Of a stretch of DNA of 64,000 nt, positions 40,436-49,273 are shown piece by piece; within the stretch, counting starts at the first letter, position 1; every line of letters starts with the position of its first letter. This stretch comes from Aliivibrio sifiae. Its GTDB lineage: Bacteria > Pseudomonadota > Gammaproteobacteria > Enterobacterales > Vibrionaceae. The notes beneath the pieces are model-generated. The model was given only the letters and a program-made list of their open reading frames with translations. It made no database searches and was not told the origin of the DNA. The DNA lies in the NCBI RefSeq assembly GCF_002954705.1, contig NZ_MSCO01000001.1, positions 351,873 through 415,872 on the forward strand, read 5' to 3'. A program made the position numbers and the translations under genes.

Positions 40436-41437
40436 CTATTGCCACTTCTTATGATAAGCACCAAGGGTCGTTTGAGTCCCTTCTGATACGTTTGCTAATG
40501 TTGCATCCCACTTAGGTTCTACAGTGTAGCCTTCAGGGTTTGCTTTATAACGGTCAATGGCCGCTCGCCAAGTTTTAGTTACTTGTTCTACGTATGCGGG
40601 GCTACGTTGACGACCTTCAATTTTCACTGACGCCACATTAGCGGAAAATAATTCAGGAACAAGAGATAGGGTATTTAAACTCGTAGGCTCTTCTAATGCA
40701 TGGAACGTTTTTCCTTCTACATCGAAACGGCCTTTACAAAGCGTTGGGTAACCCGCGTTTTCACCTTCGCCGTAGCGGTCAATAAGAATGTTGTTTAAGC
40801 GAGACTCTAGGCCATTTTCTGTTTCTTGCCAGCGAACGTATTTAGCTGGAGAGCAAGCCCCTACTGTATTTGGTGACTCGCCAGTCATGTATGATGATAA
40901 GTAACAACGTCCCTCAGACATAATACATAGGCTACCAAAGGCAAATACTTCAAGATCCACATCAGAAGTTAAATTACGAGATAGTTGTTTGACTTGGTGA
41001 ATCGATAATACACGAGGCAATACAACTCGTTTAATATTGAAATTCTTTTTATAGAAATCAATCGCGGCAACGTTAGTCGCAGAAGCTTGAACTGATAAGT
41101 GTAGTTCTAAATCTGGATAAGTGTTTGCCGCGTACTCTAGAACCCCAATGTCTGAGATGATTAATGCATCAATACCCATTGCCGCCGCATTATCAACAGC
41201 TTTGGTCCAACGGTTAAAGCCATCAGGATGGGCGAAGGTATTCAACGCAACATGAATATGTTTATTGTTGTCATGAACATATTGCACTGCCTTTTCAAGT
41301 TTTTTACCTGTAAAGTTTAAGCCTGCAAAATGGCGAGCATTTGTATCGTCTTTAAAACCGATATAAACGGCATCGGCACCGCAATCTATCGCGGTTTTTA
41401 GAGCAGGTAAGTTACCGGCTGGGCAGAGGAGTTCCAT
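40436..41437 (-). CDS. ubiU: O2-independent ubiquinone biosynthesis protein UbiU (U32 family)
   Basis: Partner of UbiV. 333 residues starting MELLCPAGNLPALKTAIDCG, with the U32 signature around EVFAFGSLCIMSEGRCYLSS. Cysteines C171, C178, C195 and C234 correspond with a constant offset of two to the 4Fe-4S ligands of E. coli UbiU (YhbU). The third partner ubiT lies about 2.4 kb upstream on the other strand, separated by a cyclic-di-GMP gene, whereas in E. coli they are directly divergent. Confidence 0.94.
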   Translation of the reverse strand: MELLCPAGNLPALKTAIDCGADAVYIGFKDDTNARHFAGLNFTGKKLEKAVQYVHDNNKHIHVALNTFAHPDGFNRWTKAVDNAAAMGIDALIISDIGVLEYAANTYPDLELHLSVQASATNVAAIDFYKKNFNIKRVVLPRVLSIHQVKQLSRNLTSDVDLEVFAFGSLCIMSEGRCYLSSYMTGESPNTVGACSPAKYVRWQETENGLESRLNNILIDRYGEGENAGYPTLCKGRFDVEGKTFHALEEPTSLNTLSLVPELFSANVASVKIEGRQRSPAYVEQVTKTWRAAIDRYKANPEGYTVEPKWDATLANVSEGTQTTLGAYHKKWQ

Positions 41438-41644
41438 AAGAATACCTAGTTACAAAAATCTGATGCTCTATGATAATGATAAGATAATTTTGAAACTTGA
41501 TTTAAGGCAGGTTTTTAGTTGTTTTGTTACTTAAATAAAGAGTTGTAGTTGAGTAGGGGTAAATGCTAATTATTGCTATTTAAGAGGCTGTAATACCTAG
41601 AAAGAAGTAGTTTAATTCTAGGTATTAACCCCTCTATTATTTGA

Positions 41645-43672
41645 TTATCTTGAACGTTTATTTTGTACTAATAACGATTCAATCTCATGTTTCGGTTGAG
41701 GTTTGTAGAAGTGGAATCCTTGAATGGAATCACAGTTTAAACTAGAGAGAAGCATTGCTTGTTGTCTTGTTTCAACACCTTCTGCAACGATATCCATGTT
41801 TAGGTTTTTACCTAAGTTTATGACATTTTCTATAATGGTAATTTGTTTCGGTAATGTGTCAATTTCACTAATGAAGCCACGATCAATTTTTAATTCATCA
41901 AGTGGGAAACGAGCAAGATAGGCTAATGAAGAATAGCCAGTACCGAAATCATCGATAGAGAGTGTAAAACCTAATTTCTTAATTGCATCAAGCATTTGAA
42001 TCGCGTGTTCACCATCGCTCATTACGGCACTTTCTGTCAGCTCTAAAGTGATGCAATTAGGGTCTACTTGAGTTGTTTTTAGTAGCCGTTCCATGTATTC
42101 AATTAATTGAGGGTTACCGAATTGTGCTGGAGATAAATTAATCGCGATTCGGCCAGGCAAGATCCCTTGAATTTTCCATTCTTTTACTGTTTGGAAAACT
42201 TCACGCATTACCACTTTGCCTAAGGTTTCAATTAAACCAGAGCGCTCAGCTACAGGGATAAAGCGAGCAGGGCTGATGTAACCCTCTACAGGATGTTTCC
42301 ATCGAACAAGCGCTTCTGCGCCATTAATTCTAAAATCACGGGCACTGACTTTTGGTTGGTACCACACTTCTAATCCATTATTTTGCAATGCCTTTTGAAG
42401 TTCGATCTCTAGCCATAATCGCATTCTTGCTTCTTTGTTCATTTGGTCGTGGAATTTAATCAAACGGTTTCGGCCACGATCTTTTGCTTCATACATAGCG
42501 GTATCAGCGTTTTGTAATAAGCTACGAGCATCAGTCCCATCAATAGGGTATTGAACGCTACCAATAGAGCAAGCTAATCGTTTAGAGAAGTGAACTAAGT
42601 CAAAAGGTTGATTGATTAACTTGATGATTTTGTCTGAGAGTTGGTCAAGAATTTGGTTATGTTCAGGCTTTGGAAATAGGATGCCAAATTCATCGCCACC
42701 TAAATGCCCAACAATGGCGTGTTTTGGTAATAGCTTTTGTAGACGAGTCGAGATCTCTTTTAATACACGATCGCCGATGTGGTGGCCTAAAGAATCATTA
42801 ATATTCTTGAAGTTATCAATGTCTAAGTAGAGCATGAAAAAAGGAATGTTTTCTTTAATCATCTTTTCTATGACATGAGTAAAGCCGTGTCGGTTATATA
42901 TCCCTGTCAGTAAATCAACTTGAGAAACTGCCATTTGATTGGTTGTTGCAAGTTGTTTCTTATGTTCTTTTAAAATAACAAGGTGAGCAGGACTGCCTAA
43001 AATAAGTGTTTTTTCAACGGTTAAGAGTAACTCAGCTTGAATGCCACAATTGACAGTCGTTCTTACTGTGAGTTGTTGTTCTGAGGCTAAATTAGCAATG
43101 ACTTCAGATAGAGATTGGGTTTTGTTACTTGAAATTAATAGTTGTTCAATACTTTCGCCAATAAATTCGGCTGGTTTATTAAAACCAAGCATCTTTGCTG
43201 ATGCAGTATTAGCAGAAACAATGATGTCGCCTTCAATTAAAAAGATAGAATCATTAAGAAGCTCTGTTAATTTTTGGTATTTTGATTCACTTTCTTTTAA
43301 AGAATTAAGTAATTGTTGGCGCTCAGAGGTATCTACGGCATGAAAGACAATGTAAGTGTTATTGTCTTGCTCTATTGGGAACAAACTAAAATGAAGACTG
43401 GTATCAAAACGATGGTCGTCTAACGTGATTTCAGCTTCAATTTTTTCACCATTTAAGGCTCGGCAATAATAAGGTCTGAGAGAGGCATAAAAATGTGCGC
43501 CTAAAACCTCAGAGTCAGAGCGTCCACATAATTCTTCCCGGTTTAATCCACTGATCTCACAGTAACGATTATTAACGGTAACGTAGTTATGGTCCGTGTC
43601 CAAAATAGCAAACAGAAATGGACTGTTATCTGTTAGCAAAGGAAGCCAATGTTGTATTTGAGAAAGTGACAT
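41645..43672 (-). CDS. rocS: PAS-GGDEF-EAL cyclic-di-GMP protein, RocS-like
   Basis: Two N-terminal PAS regions (about 10-120 and 130-240) suggest a soluble sensor; no membrane segment is evident. GGDEF is intact (HLGGDEFGI, residues 325-329) and so is EAL (GAEALVRWKHP, 453-455) with the phosphodiesterase blocks LELTESAVM, IDDFGTGYSSL, KIDRGFI and AEGVET. Both synthesis and breakdown of c-di-GMP are therefore possible. The RxxD inhibitory site before GGDEF is missing. A gene of this architecture between ubiU and ubiT is rocS in V. cholerae, so the symbol rests on synteny. ATG 43672 is chosen; TTG 43702 with GGAAG upstream is an alternative. Confidence 0.85.
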   Translation of the reverse strand: MSLSQIQHWLPLLTDNSPFLFAILDTDHNYVTVNNRYCEISGLNREELCGRSDSEVLGAHFYASLRPYYCRALNGEKIEAEITLDDHRFDTSLHFSLFPIEQDNNTYIVFHAVDTSERQQLLNSLKESESKYQKLTELLNDSIFLIEGDIIVSANTASAKMLGFNKPAEFIGESIEQLLISSNKTQSLSEVIANLASEQQLTVRTTVNCGIQAELLLTVEKTLILGSPAHLVILKEHKKQLATTNQMAVSQVDLLTGIYNRHGFTHVIEKMIKENIPFFMLYLDIDNFKNINDSLGHHIGDRVLKEISTRLQKLLPKHAIVGHLGGDEFGILFPKPEHNQILDQLSDKIIKLINQPFDLVHFSKRLACSIGSVQYPIDGTDARSLLQNADTAMYEAKDRGRNRLIKFHDQMNKEARMRLWLEIELQKALQNNGLEVWYQPKVSARDFRINGAEALVRWKHPVEGYISPARFIPVAERSGLIETLGKVVMREVFQTVKEWKIQGILPGRIAINLSPAQFGNPQLIEYMERLLKTTQVDPNCITLELTESAVMSDGEHAIQMLDAIKKLGFTLSIDDFGTGYSSLAYLARFPLDELKIDRGFISEIDTLPKQITIIENVINLGKNLNMDIVAEGVETRQQAMLLSSLNCDSIQGFHFYKPQPKHEIESLLVQNKRSR

Positions 43673-43889
43673 AGTGTTACCGCTTTTTAGTAAAGAAGAC
43701 AAATAACTTCCAGAATCAGTACTGATTATTAGTATTTATAATTTCAACAGCAAAATATACATTGAATGGATCCCTATTTTCCACCTTAAATTGTAATAAG
43801 TGTTTTTTTGATAAGAAACAGGTTAGATATCCGTCAATCAATTTATACTGCATAAAGTTATCGATCAAATGTAATGGAAATTAAGCGTG

Positions 43890-44405
43890 ATGAATCAAAT
43901 TCGTTCAAAACTAGTAGAAAATGCAGCATCAGTTCTCAAAGTACCTGCAAAATTAGTTCCTGTTTCAATGCAACAAAAGGTATTACTCGAAGGATTAAAA
44001 CAAGTCTTTCACGAAGCACTTGAAGATGGTGATTTTGAATTTTTGGAAGATAAGTGGTTAAAAGTTTCAATTCTTGATCTCGAATTGCACTGGTTTATCA
44101 GTTATCAAGATGAAAAACTGATAGTCTCCAATAAAGCTGAAAAAGAAGATGTTAGCTTTAGTGGTCCGCTGAATGATTTAATTTTAATTGCTGGCCGTAA
44201 AGAAGATCCTGACACTTTGTTTTTTCAACGACGCCTAAAAATTGAAGGTGATACAGAGCTTGGGCTTGAAGTGAAAAACTTAATGGACAGTGTTGATCTT
44301 GATTCATTACCAAAACCTTTAAACCAAGCATTAATGACGTTGGCTAATTTTGTCCAACAAGGTTTGCAAAAGCCTGAAGCGAAAGAGACGATAAATGCTT
44401 ATTAG
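43890..44405 (+). CDS. ubiT: Ubiquinone biosynthesis accessory factor UbiT (SCP2 domain)
   Basis: Lipid-binding SCP2-type protein that works with UbiU-UbiV in oxygen-independent ubiquinone synthesis. 171 residues from ATG 43890 (GTG 43887 is directly before it). Visible SCP2 features are LDLELHWFISYQDEKLIVSN and the RKEDPDTLFFQRRLKIEGDT block typical of YhbT/UbiT. It overlaps the following GNAT gene by 11 bases, matching the yhbT-yhbS pair of E. coli. Confidence 0.9.
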   Translation: MNQIRSKLVENAASVLKVPAKLVPVSMQQKVLLEGLKQVFHEALEDGDFEFLEDKWLKVSILDLELHWFISYQDEKLIVSNKAEKEDVSFSGPLNDLILIAGRKEDPDTLFFQRRLKIEGDTELGLEVKNLMDSVDLDSLPKPLNQALMTLANFVQQGLQKPEAKETINAY

Positions 44406-44898
44406 AACTGAAGCTCCTGCGGATATTTTAACGATTGATCGATTGGTTCGTGAGACATTTGAGACTGAAGCAGAAGCTCAGTTAGTGATGTCTTTACGTG
44501 AAAATAGTCATTTAACATTGTCGTTAGTTGCGTGTACCGATGACGGTGAAGTGATTGGCCATTGCCTTTTTAGCCCAGTAACGCTTAACGGTGATGATTT
44601 TAATTGGCAAGGGCTTGCGCCTTTGTGTGTAAAAAAAGAATTTGAGAAACAAGGTATAGCTCAGTCTTTAGTGAATGAAGGATTAGAAACCCTAGCGGAG
44701 CTTGGTTATCCAGTATCGGTAGTATTAGGTGACCCCGCTTATTACCATCGCTTTGGTTTTGAATCTGCGAATAAATACAATATGAAGTGCAAGTGGGAAG
44801 CACCTGAAGGTGCATTTATGATAAAAGCGTGCTCTCCTGAATTTCTTGAAGGAAAAGCAGGTCTTATTGAATATTGTCCTGAATTTGATTTATTGTAA
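44395..44898 (+). CDS. yhbS: GNAT N-acetyltransferase, YhbS-like
   Basis: 167-residue GNAT-fold protein. The acetyl-CoA loop is in LCVKKEFEKQGIAQSLVNEG and the later VVLGDPAYYHRFGFE block is typical of the YhbS group. The substrate is unknown. It is translationally coupled to ubiT by an 11-base overlap, a pairing kept in enterics, which suggests but does not prove a link to ubiquinone or lipid metabolism. Confidence 0.85.
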   Translation: MLIRTEAPADILTIDRLVRETFETEAEAQLVMSLRENSHLTLSLVACTDDGEVIGHCLFSPVTLNGDDFNWQGLAPLCVKKEFEKQGIAQSLVNEGLETLAELGYPVSVVLGDPAYYHRFGFESANKYNMKCKWEAPEGAFMIKACSPEFLEGKAGLIEYCPEFDLL

Positions 44899-44910
44899 CG
44901 TATTAATAAA

Positions 44911-44940
44911 ATGCTCATTTCAATAATGAGCATCATTTTT
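44911..44940. terminator. Terminator after yhbS, possibly bidirectional
   Basis: Stem ATGCTCATT / AATGAGCAT, five-base loop, T-rich tail; lies directly next to the stop of the convergent minus-strand gene. Confidence 0.82.
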
Positions 44941-44943
44941 AAA

Positions 44944-45408
44944 CTATCGTTTTAATCCCAAAACTTCTATTTTTGCTTTTTTGACGACTCCTGCTGCATT
45001 TAAAGTAAGATTACCCCAACTTTTATACTCTAGCTCTAGTCGGTCAAACTTTGCGGTGTCTGAGCTTGGAAGTGTATAGGCTCTTGTTGACATTCCTTTC
45101 GTCAAATTACCTACTGTTTTTAGTTTTTTATTTGAACCATCACTCATTGTGACGTTCATACTTTTAATATTTACAGTACCTTGAATACATTTTATTTTTA
45201 TTTTCGAAAATGCTCTTTGACTAATAAAAGCAATTGGTTCGACGGTATCTGTTTCTTGTTCAAAATTAACCACTTTATCGCTAATTAAAACCCATTCATT
45301 TTCACTAGCATAAGCAGAATTTAACGACATAACATTAATGAGCAAGACCAGTAATAGAAGTGCCAGTAATGAACAAATACCAGCAACTGTAAGTAGTTTT
45401 TTTTTCAT
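44944..45408 (-). CDS. Hypothetical secreted protein
   Basis: I do not recognise this 154-residue protein. Residues 1-35 form a signal peptide or membrane anchor (KKKLLTVAG, then a long hydrophobic stretch ending SAYASENE). The mature part alternates in a beta-strand pattern (ISDKVVNFEQETD; KIKIKCIQGTVNIKSMNVTM; FDRLELEYKSWG; KKAKIEVLGLKR) with a single cysteine near residue 74, so a periplasmic beta-sandwich is plausible. It lies alone between yhbS and holD on the opposite strand and may be lineage-specific. Confidence 0.7.
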   Translation of the reverse strand: MKKKLLTVAGICSLLALLLLVLLINVMSLNSAYASENEWVLISDKVVNFEQETDTVEPIAFISQRAFSKIKIKCIQGTVNIKSMNVTMSDGSNKKLKTVGNLTKGMSTRAYTLPSSDTAKFDRLELEYKSWGNLTLNAAGVVKKAKIEVLGLKR

Positions 45409-45578
45409 CTATATAGATAGCCTAAAATCAAAAGGGCTGAAGAGTCTATAAGATGAATACATGCCAAAGTCAGGTGGGTGTAAAATCAACGAACTGTTTA
45501 TTATTTAAGACACTTCAAGTGGCATCCGTTCTAGAATATTGCTAATATCCCAACCCTTAAATTGACAGGTGAATTGAG

Positions 45579-45980
45579 ATGCCAAAACAAGTGTTACAGT
45601 TTTTAAATGAAATGGATATTTCTGTTTGGCAAGTCAGACAAACTGAATATTTCGCAGCATTAAAAAACAGCACAATATCATTGTCTGAAACTTGTCAGTT
45701 ATTATTTATCGCTTCTTCTGTTCCTACTGAGCGTGATGCTTTCCTATTTGGTAAAGTTCTTGCGAGTATGAAACTCTTACCAGAGCAGGCGTTATTTCTT
45801 CCTTCTGAGTCGTTAGAATATGTAGCTGAACACCATCTAAAATGGTGTTGGTTTTCAGGTGTCCCTATTACTGAGTTAGAAGGCGTGCAAACATTAAGCT
45901 CACCTCCTTTATTTGATATGCACACCAATGCTCAATCACGACGCGATTTATGGCGACAAATTTGTTCTTATGACCATTAA
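45579..45980 (+). CDS. holD: DNA polymerase III psi subunit
   Basis: Clamp-loader accessory subunit linking chi (and SSB) to the gamma/tau complex. 133 residues. Although divergent, it shows the HolD pattern: N-terminal LNEMDISVWQVR helix that binds the clamp loader, QALFLPSESLEYV, and the C-terminal SPPLFDMHTNAQSRRDLWRQ followed by ICSYDH. It overlaps rimI by 11 bases, the same holD-rimI pair as in E. coli. Confidence 0.9.
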   Translation: MPKQVLQFLNEMDISVWQVRQTEYFAALKNSTISLSETCQLLFIASSVPTERDAFLFGKVLASMKLLPEQALFLPSESLEYVAEHHLKWCWFSGVPITELEGVQTLSSPPLFDMHTNAQSRRDLWRQICSYDH

Positions 45981-46416
45981 TATTCAATGCATTTCTGATT
46001 CTCATCTAGATGATATTTGGCGAATTGAAAGAGCAGCACATTCGCACCCTTGGGCAGAATCGATGATTCGAGATCTAAATAGTCGTTGTGCACAACATCG
46101 AGTGATGTTAGAAAACGATCAAGTTGTGGGCTATTTTTATGCTCAAAACGTGGTGGGAGAGGTTACTTTACTTAATATTGCTATTGATCCTGCATATCAA
46201 AGAAAAGGATTTGGTCGTAAATTGACTGAGTTTTTTATAGATATGTGTATGGAGCAAAATGCAGAATCTGCTTGGCTTGAGGTACGCGAAAGTAACGTAA
46301 AAGCGATTTCTTTGTATGAATCTGAAGGGTTTAATGAAGTGACTCGACGCCACGATTACTACCCAACAGCTAATGGTAAGGAAGACGCCATTATCATGAG
46401 TTATATATTCTTTTAA
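45970..46416 (+). CDS. rimI: Ribosomal protein S18 N-alpha-acetyltransferase RimI
   Basis: GNAT enzyme that acetylates the N-terminal alanine of S18. The start ATG 45970 gives 148 residues, equal to E. coli; an upstream in-frame region lies within holD and is discarded. Motifs: VTLLNIAIDPAYQRKGFGRK (acetyl-CoA loop), AWLEVRESNVKAISLYESEG and FNEVTRRHDYYP. Coupled to holD by overlap. Confidence 0.94.
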   Translation: MTINIQCISDSHLDDIWRIERAAHSHPWAESMIRDLNSRCAQHRVMLENDQVVGYFYAQNVVGEVTLLNIAIDPAYQRKGFGRKLTEFFIDMCMEQNAESAWLEVRESNVKAISLYESEGFNEVTRRHDYYPTANGKEDAIIMSYIFF

Positions 46417-46424
46417 TTCGGCGC

Positions 46425-46453
46425 TTTAGATAATGAACGTCTTTGAGTATAAT
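46425..46453 (+). promoter_or_regulatory. prfC promoter
   Basis: TTTAGA (46425-46430), 17-base spacer, perfect TATAAT (46448-46453), leader about 40 bases. Confidence 0.65.
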
Positions 46454-46501
46454 CTCGCCTAATTACATCCTTTCTGAAATCTTACAGGATTATCAACGCT
46501 T

Positions 46502-48082
46502 ATGTCTTTTTTACAAGAAGTGGGTAAACGCAGAACGTTTGCCATCATTTCTCACCCGGATGCGGGTAAAACAACCATTACTGAAAAAGTATTATTATTC
46601 GGAAACGCGATTCAAAAAGCGGGTACGGTAAAAGGTCGTGGTTCAAACCAGCACGCAAAATCAGACTGGATGGAAATGGAAAAAGAACGTGGTATCTCGG
46701 TAACTACGTCGGTGATGCAATTTCCATTTAACGGGTGCCTAGTTAACCTTCTTGATACTCCTGGACACGAAGATTTCTCTGAAGATACTTACCGTACATT
46801 AACAGCGGTAGATTCATGTTTAATGGTTATTGATGCAGCTAAAGGTGTCGAAGACCGTACTCGTAAGCTAATGGAAGTAACACGTTTACGTGATACGCCT
46901 ATCGTTACCTTTATGAACAAATTAGACCGTGAAGTACGAGATCCAATGGAAGTACTTGATGAAGTAGAAAGCGAGCTAGGAATGGCGTGTGCTCCTATTT
47001 CATGGCCTATAGGTTGTGGTAAAGAGTTTAAAGGTGTTTATCACATTCACCGTGATGAAACGATCTTATATGAATCAGGCCATGGCCATGAAATTCAAGA
47101 AGTTCGTACTATTAAAGGTCTTGATAACCCTGAGTTAGATGTAGCGGTTGGTGCCGAATTGGCTGCAAGCGTACGTGAAGAGTTAGAGTTAGTGATGGGT
47201 GCTTGCCCTGAATTTGATCTTGAACTTTTCCTTGTTGGTGAGTTAACACCTGTTTACTTTGGTACTGCACTAGGTAACTTTGGTGTTGACCATATGCTAG
47301 AAGGTTTAACTGAGTGGGCTCCAGCACCACAAACACGTGAAGCTGTAGAACGTCCAGTTGAAGCAACAGAAGATAAATTCTCAGGCTTTGTATTTAAGAT
47401 CCAAGCAAACATGGATCCTAAGCACCGTGACCGTATTGCTTTCATGCGTATTGTTTCAGGTACTTATACTCAAAGCATGAAAATGAACCATGTACGTACA
47501 GGTAAGAACGTCAGTATTTCTGATGCAGTAACCTTTATGGCTGGTGATCGTGCTCGTGCAGAAACTGCGTATGCGGGTGACATCATTGGTTTGCATAACC
47601 ACGGTACGATCCAAATTGGTGATACGTTTACGCAAGGTGAGAGCTTAAAATTCTCAGGTATCCCTAATTTTGCTCCTGAGCTATTTCGTCGTATTCGCCT
47701 TAAAGATCCACTAAAGCAAAAGCAACTGCTTAAAGGTCTTGTGCAACTTTCTGAAGAAGGCGCGGTACAAGTATTCCGTCCACTGCAAAACAATGATTTG
47801 ATCGTTGGTGCGGTTGGTGTACTTCAGTTTGATGTGGTTGTCTCTCGTTTGAAATCTGAATATAACGTAGAAGCAATCTATGAAGGTATCAGTGTTGCAA
47901 CCGCTCGTTGGGTTGAGTGTACTGATGGCAAAATCATGGATGACTTCCAACGTAAAAACCAAACTAACCTAGCGTTAGATGGTGGCAATAACTTAACGTA
48001 TATTGCACCGACAATGGTTAATTTGAACTTAGCGTCTGAGCGTTTCCCTGAAGTTCAGTTCAGAGCAACACGTGAGCACTAA
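46502..48082 (+). CDS. prfC: Peptide chain release factor 3
   Basis: GTPase that recycles RF1/RF2 from the ribosome. 526 residues with G motifs [29 protein letters not shown] and [10 protein letters not shown], plus an EF-G-like domain II but no domains IV-V. It has its own promoter and terminator. Downstream lie a TatD-family gene and the deo genes, a general neighbourhood also seen in E. coli. Confidence 0.97.
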   Translation: MSFLQEVGKRRTFAIISHPDAGKTTITEKVLLFGNAIQKAGTVKGRGSNQHAKSDWMEMEKERGISVTTSVMQFPFNGCLVNLLDTPGHEDFSEDTYRTLTAVDSCLMVIDAAKGVEDRTRKLMEVTRLRDTPIVTFMNKLDREVRDPMEVLDEVESELGMACAPISWPIGCGKEFKGVYHIHRDETILYESGHGHEIQEVRTIKGLDNPELDVAVGAELAASVREELELVMGACPEFDLELFLVGELTPVYFGTALGNFGVDHMLEGLTEWAPAPQTREAVERPVEATEDKFSGFVFKIQANMDPKHRDRIAFMRIVSGTYTQSMKMNHVRTGKNVSISDAVTFMAGDRARAETAYAGDIIGLHNHGTIQIGDTFTQGESLKFSGIPNFAPELFRRIRLKDPLKQKQLLKGLVQLSEEGAVQVFRPLQNNDLIVGAVGVLQFDVVVSRLKSEYNVEAIYEGISVATARWVECTDGKIMDDFQRKNQTNLALDGGNNLTYIAPTMVNLNLASERFPEVQFRATREH

Positions 48083-48104
48083 TTAGCTGTGTATCAAATA
48101 AATG

Positions 48105-48132
48105 AAACGGAGTCTTAATAGACTCCGTTTTT
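48105..48132 (+). terminator. Intrinsic terminator after prfC
   Basis: Stem AAACGGAGTC / GACTCCGTTT with six-base loop and T tail. Confidence 0.92.
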
Positions 48133-48184
48133 GTATCTATAGTTTAATTAATGGATGTTTTAGTAATAGAGTTAAAGTTTACTT

Positions 48185-48298
48185 ATGTGGAAAATAATTA
48201 AGCAATGGATTAAAAAATATGACGCATGGTGCGAGTCTCTTGGTTTAACACCAGAGAATAAGCGCAGTTGTGTGCCATATAAGAAAGAGGATGAGTAA
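48185..48298 (+). CDS. Small DUF5363-family protein, 37 residues
   Basis: Short gene from ATG 48185 to TAA 48296-48298. The product begins MWKIIKQWIKKYDAWCESLG and contains LTPENKRSCVPY: Trp/Lys-rich and basic, with two cysteines. This pattern (YDxWCxSxGLTPENKRxCVPY) matches what I recall of DUF5363 in vibrios, whose function is unknown. The stop overlaps the ATG of the TatD-family gene (TAATG), so translation is probably coupled. The binding site is weak. Real-gene evidence is the motif plus the overlap. Confidence 0.8.
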   Translation: MWKIIKQWIKKYDAWCESLGLTPENKRSCVPYKKEDE

Positions 48299-49074
48299 TG
48301 TCTGTTGAATTTATCGACTCTCATTGTCATTTAGATTTCTTACCATTTGCTGGCAATGAATCTTATTACCTGCAAAAAGCTCAAGAGAAAGGCGTAACTA
48401 AATTTATTGTCCCTAGTGTAAATAAATCGAATTGGGCTAGGGTTGTGTCGTTATCACAACAACATTCATCAATTTATTATGCGTTGGGTATTCATCCTCT
48501 ATTTATCTCTGATGATTATCAGAATGAGATTGATCTTTTAAAGCAATCCTTGCAAGAGCACCGAGATAAATGTGTTGCTATTGGTGAGTGCGGCTTAGAT
48601 TTCTGGGATCCTGACTGTGATAGGGATGCCCAAATTTATGTGTTTCGAGAACAGTGTTTACTTGCTAAGCAGTATCAACTTCCTTTAATTATTCACAGTC
48701 GAAAAAGTCACGATCATGTTTTAAAGAGACTACGAGAAATAAAGTTAGAAAAAGGCGGGGTTATTCATGGTTTCAGTGGCAGCTTGCAGCAGGCGAATCA
48801 ATTTATTGAATTAGGTTTCTATATTGGTGTCGGCGGCGTGATCAGTTACGAAAGAGCTAAGAAGACCAAAATGGTGGTTTCACAATTGCCTTTAGATAAA
48901 ATTTTATTAGAAACCGACGCACCAGACATGCCATTGTTTGGCTTTCAAGGGCAAAAAAATACGCCAGATAAAGTACGAAAAGTATGCGAATACTTGGCTT
49001 TGATTAGAAAAGAGTCAATGCAAACGATTTCGGAAACTGTTTATAAAAATACCACCTCTTTATTTGGGATTTGA
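48298..49074 (+). CDS. yjjV: TatD-family metal-dependent hydrolase, YjjV-like
   Basis: 258-residue TIM-barrel metallohydrolase of the TatD group (DNase or other phosphoesterase activity reported for relatives). Metal ligands are visible: FIDSHCHLDF at residue 4, ALGIHP, GECGLDFW, LIIHSRKS, VIHGFSG and ETDAPDMP. It is closer to YjjV than to TatD by its context (near prfC and deo) and the ETDAPDMPLFGFQGQKNTP stretch. Coupled to the small upstream gene. Confidence 0.87.
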   Translation: MSVEFIDSHCHLDFLPFAGNESYYLQKAQEKGVTKFIVPSVNKSNWARVVSLSQQHSSIYYALGIHPLFISDDYQNEIDLLKQSLQEHRDKCVAIGECGLDFWDPDCDRDAQIYVFREQCLLAKQYQLPLIIHSRKSHDHVLKRLREIKLEKGGVIHGFSGSLQQANQFIELGFYIGVGGVISYERAKKTKMVVSQLPLDKILLETDAPDMPLFGFQGQKNTPDKVRKVCEYLALIRKESMQTISETVYKNTTSLFGI

Positions 49075-49124
49075 GTTATTAGTCATTTCTTTAGGTGTAA
49101 TTGATGATTATTTAGAAACCCCTT

Positions 49125-49219
49125 AGTGATAATGATCACAATTATGAATAAACAAAGCATGTATCAGCTGCGAATATGTGACAACAGCATTACTTTATAG
49201 GTGCTTCAGTGAGTATAAT
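49125..49219 (+). promoter_or_regulatory. nupC promoter with two CRP sites (deoP2-like geometry)
   Basis: Perfect -10 TATAAT at 49214-49219 without a good -35; inferred start near 49226. A strong CRP site (GTGA-TAATGA-TCAC, 49126-49139) centres at 49132.5, about -93.5. A second, half-conserved site (TGTGA-CAACAG-CATTA, 49177-49192) centres at about -41.5. These are the two CRP positions of the CytR-controlled E. coli deoP2 promoter, so a CytR operator between them is likely but not identified. Confidence 0.7.
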
Positions 49220-49273
49220 CGCCCCCGCTAATTTGAAACACGCCAACAATCAATTTTAGGGAAACTTTTAACT

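Noticed and set aside
49125-49143. Fur box upstream of nupC
   Set aside because: GATAATGATCACAATTATG resembles a Fur site, but the same bases form a better CRP palindrome at the position expected for a nucleoside transporter promoter. Kept only as an alternative.
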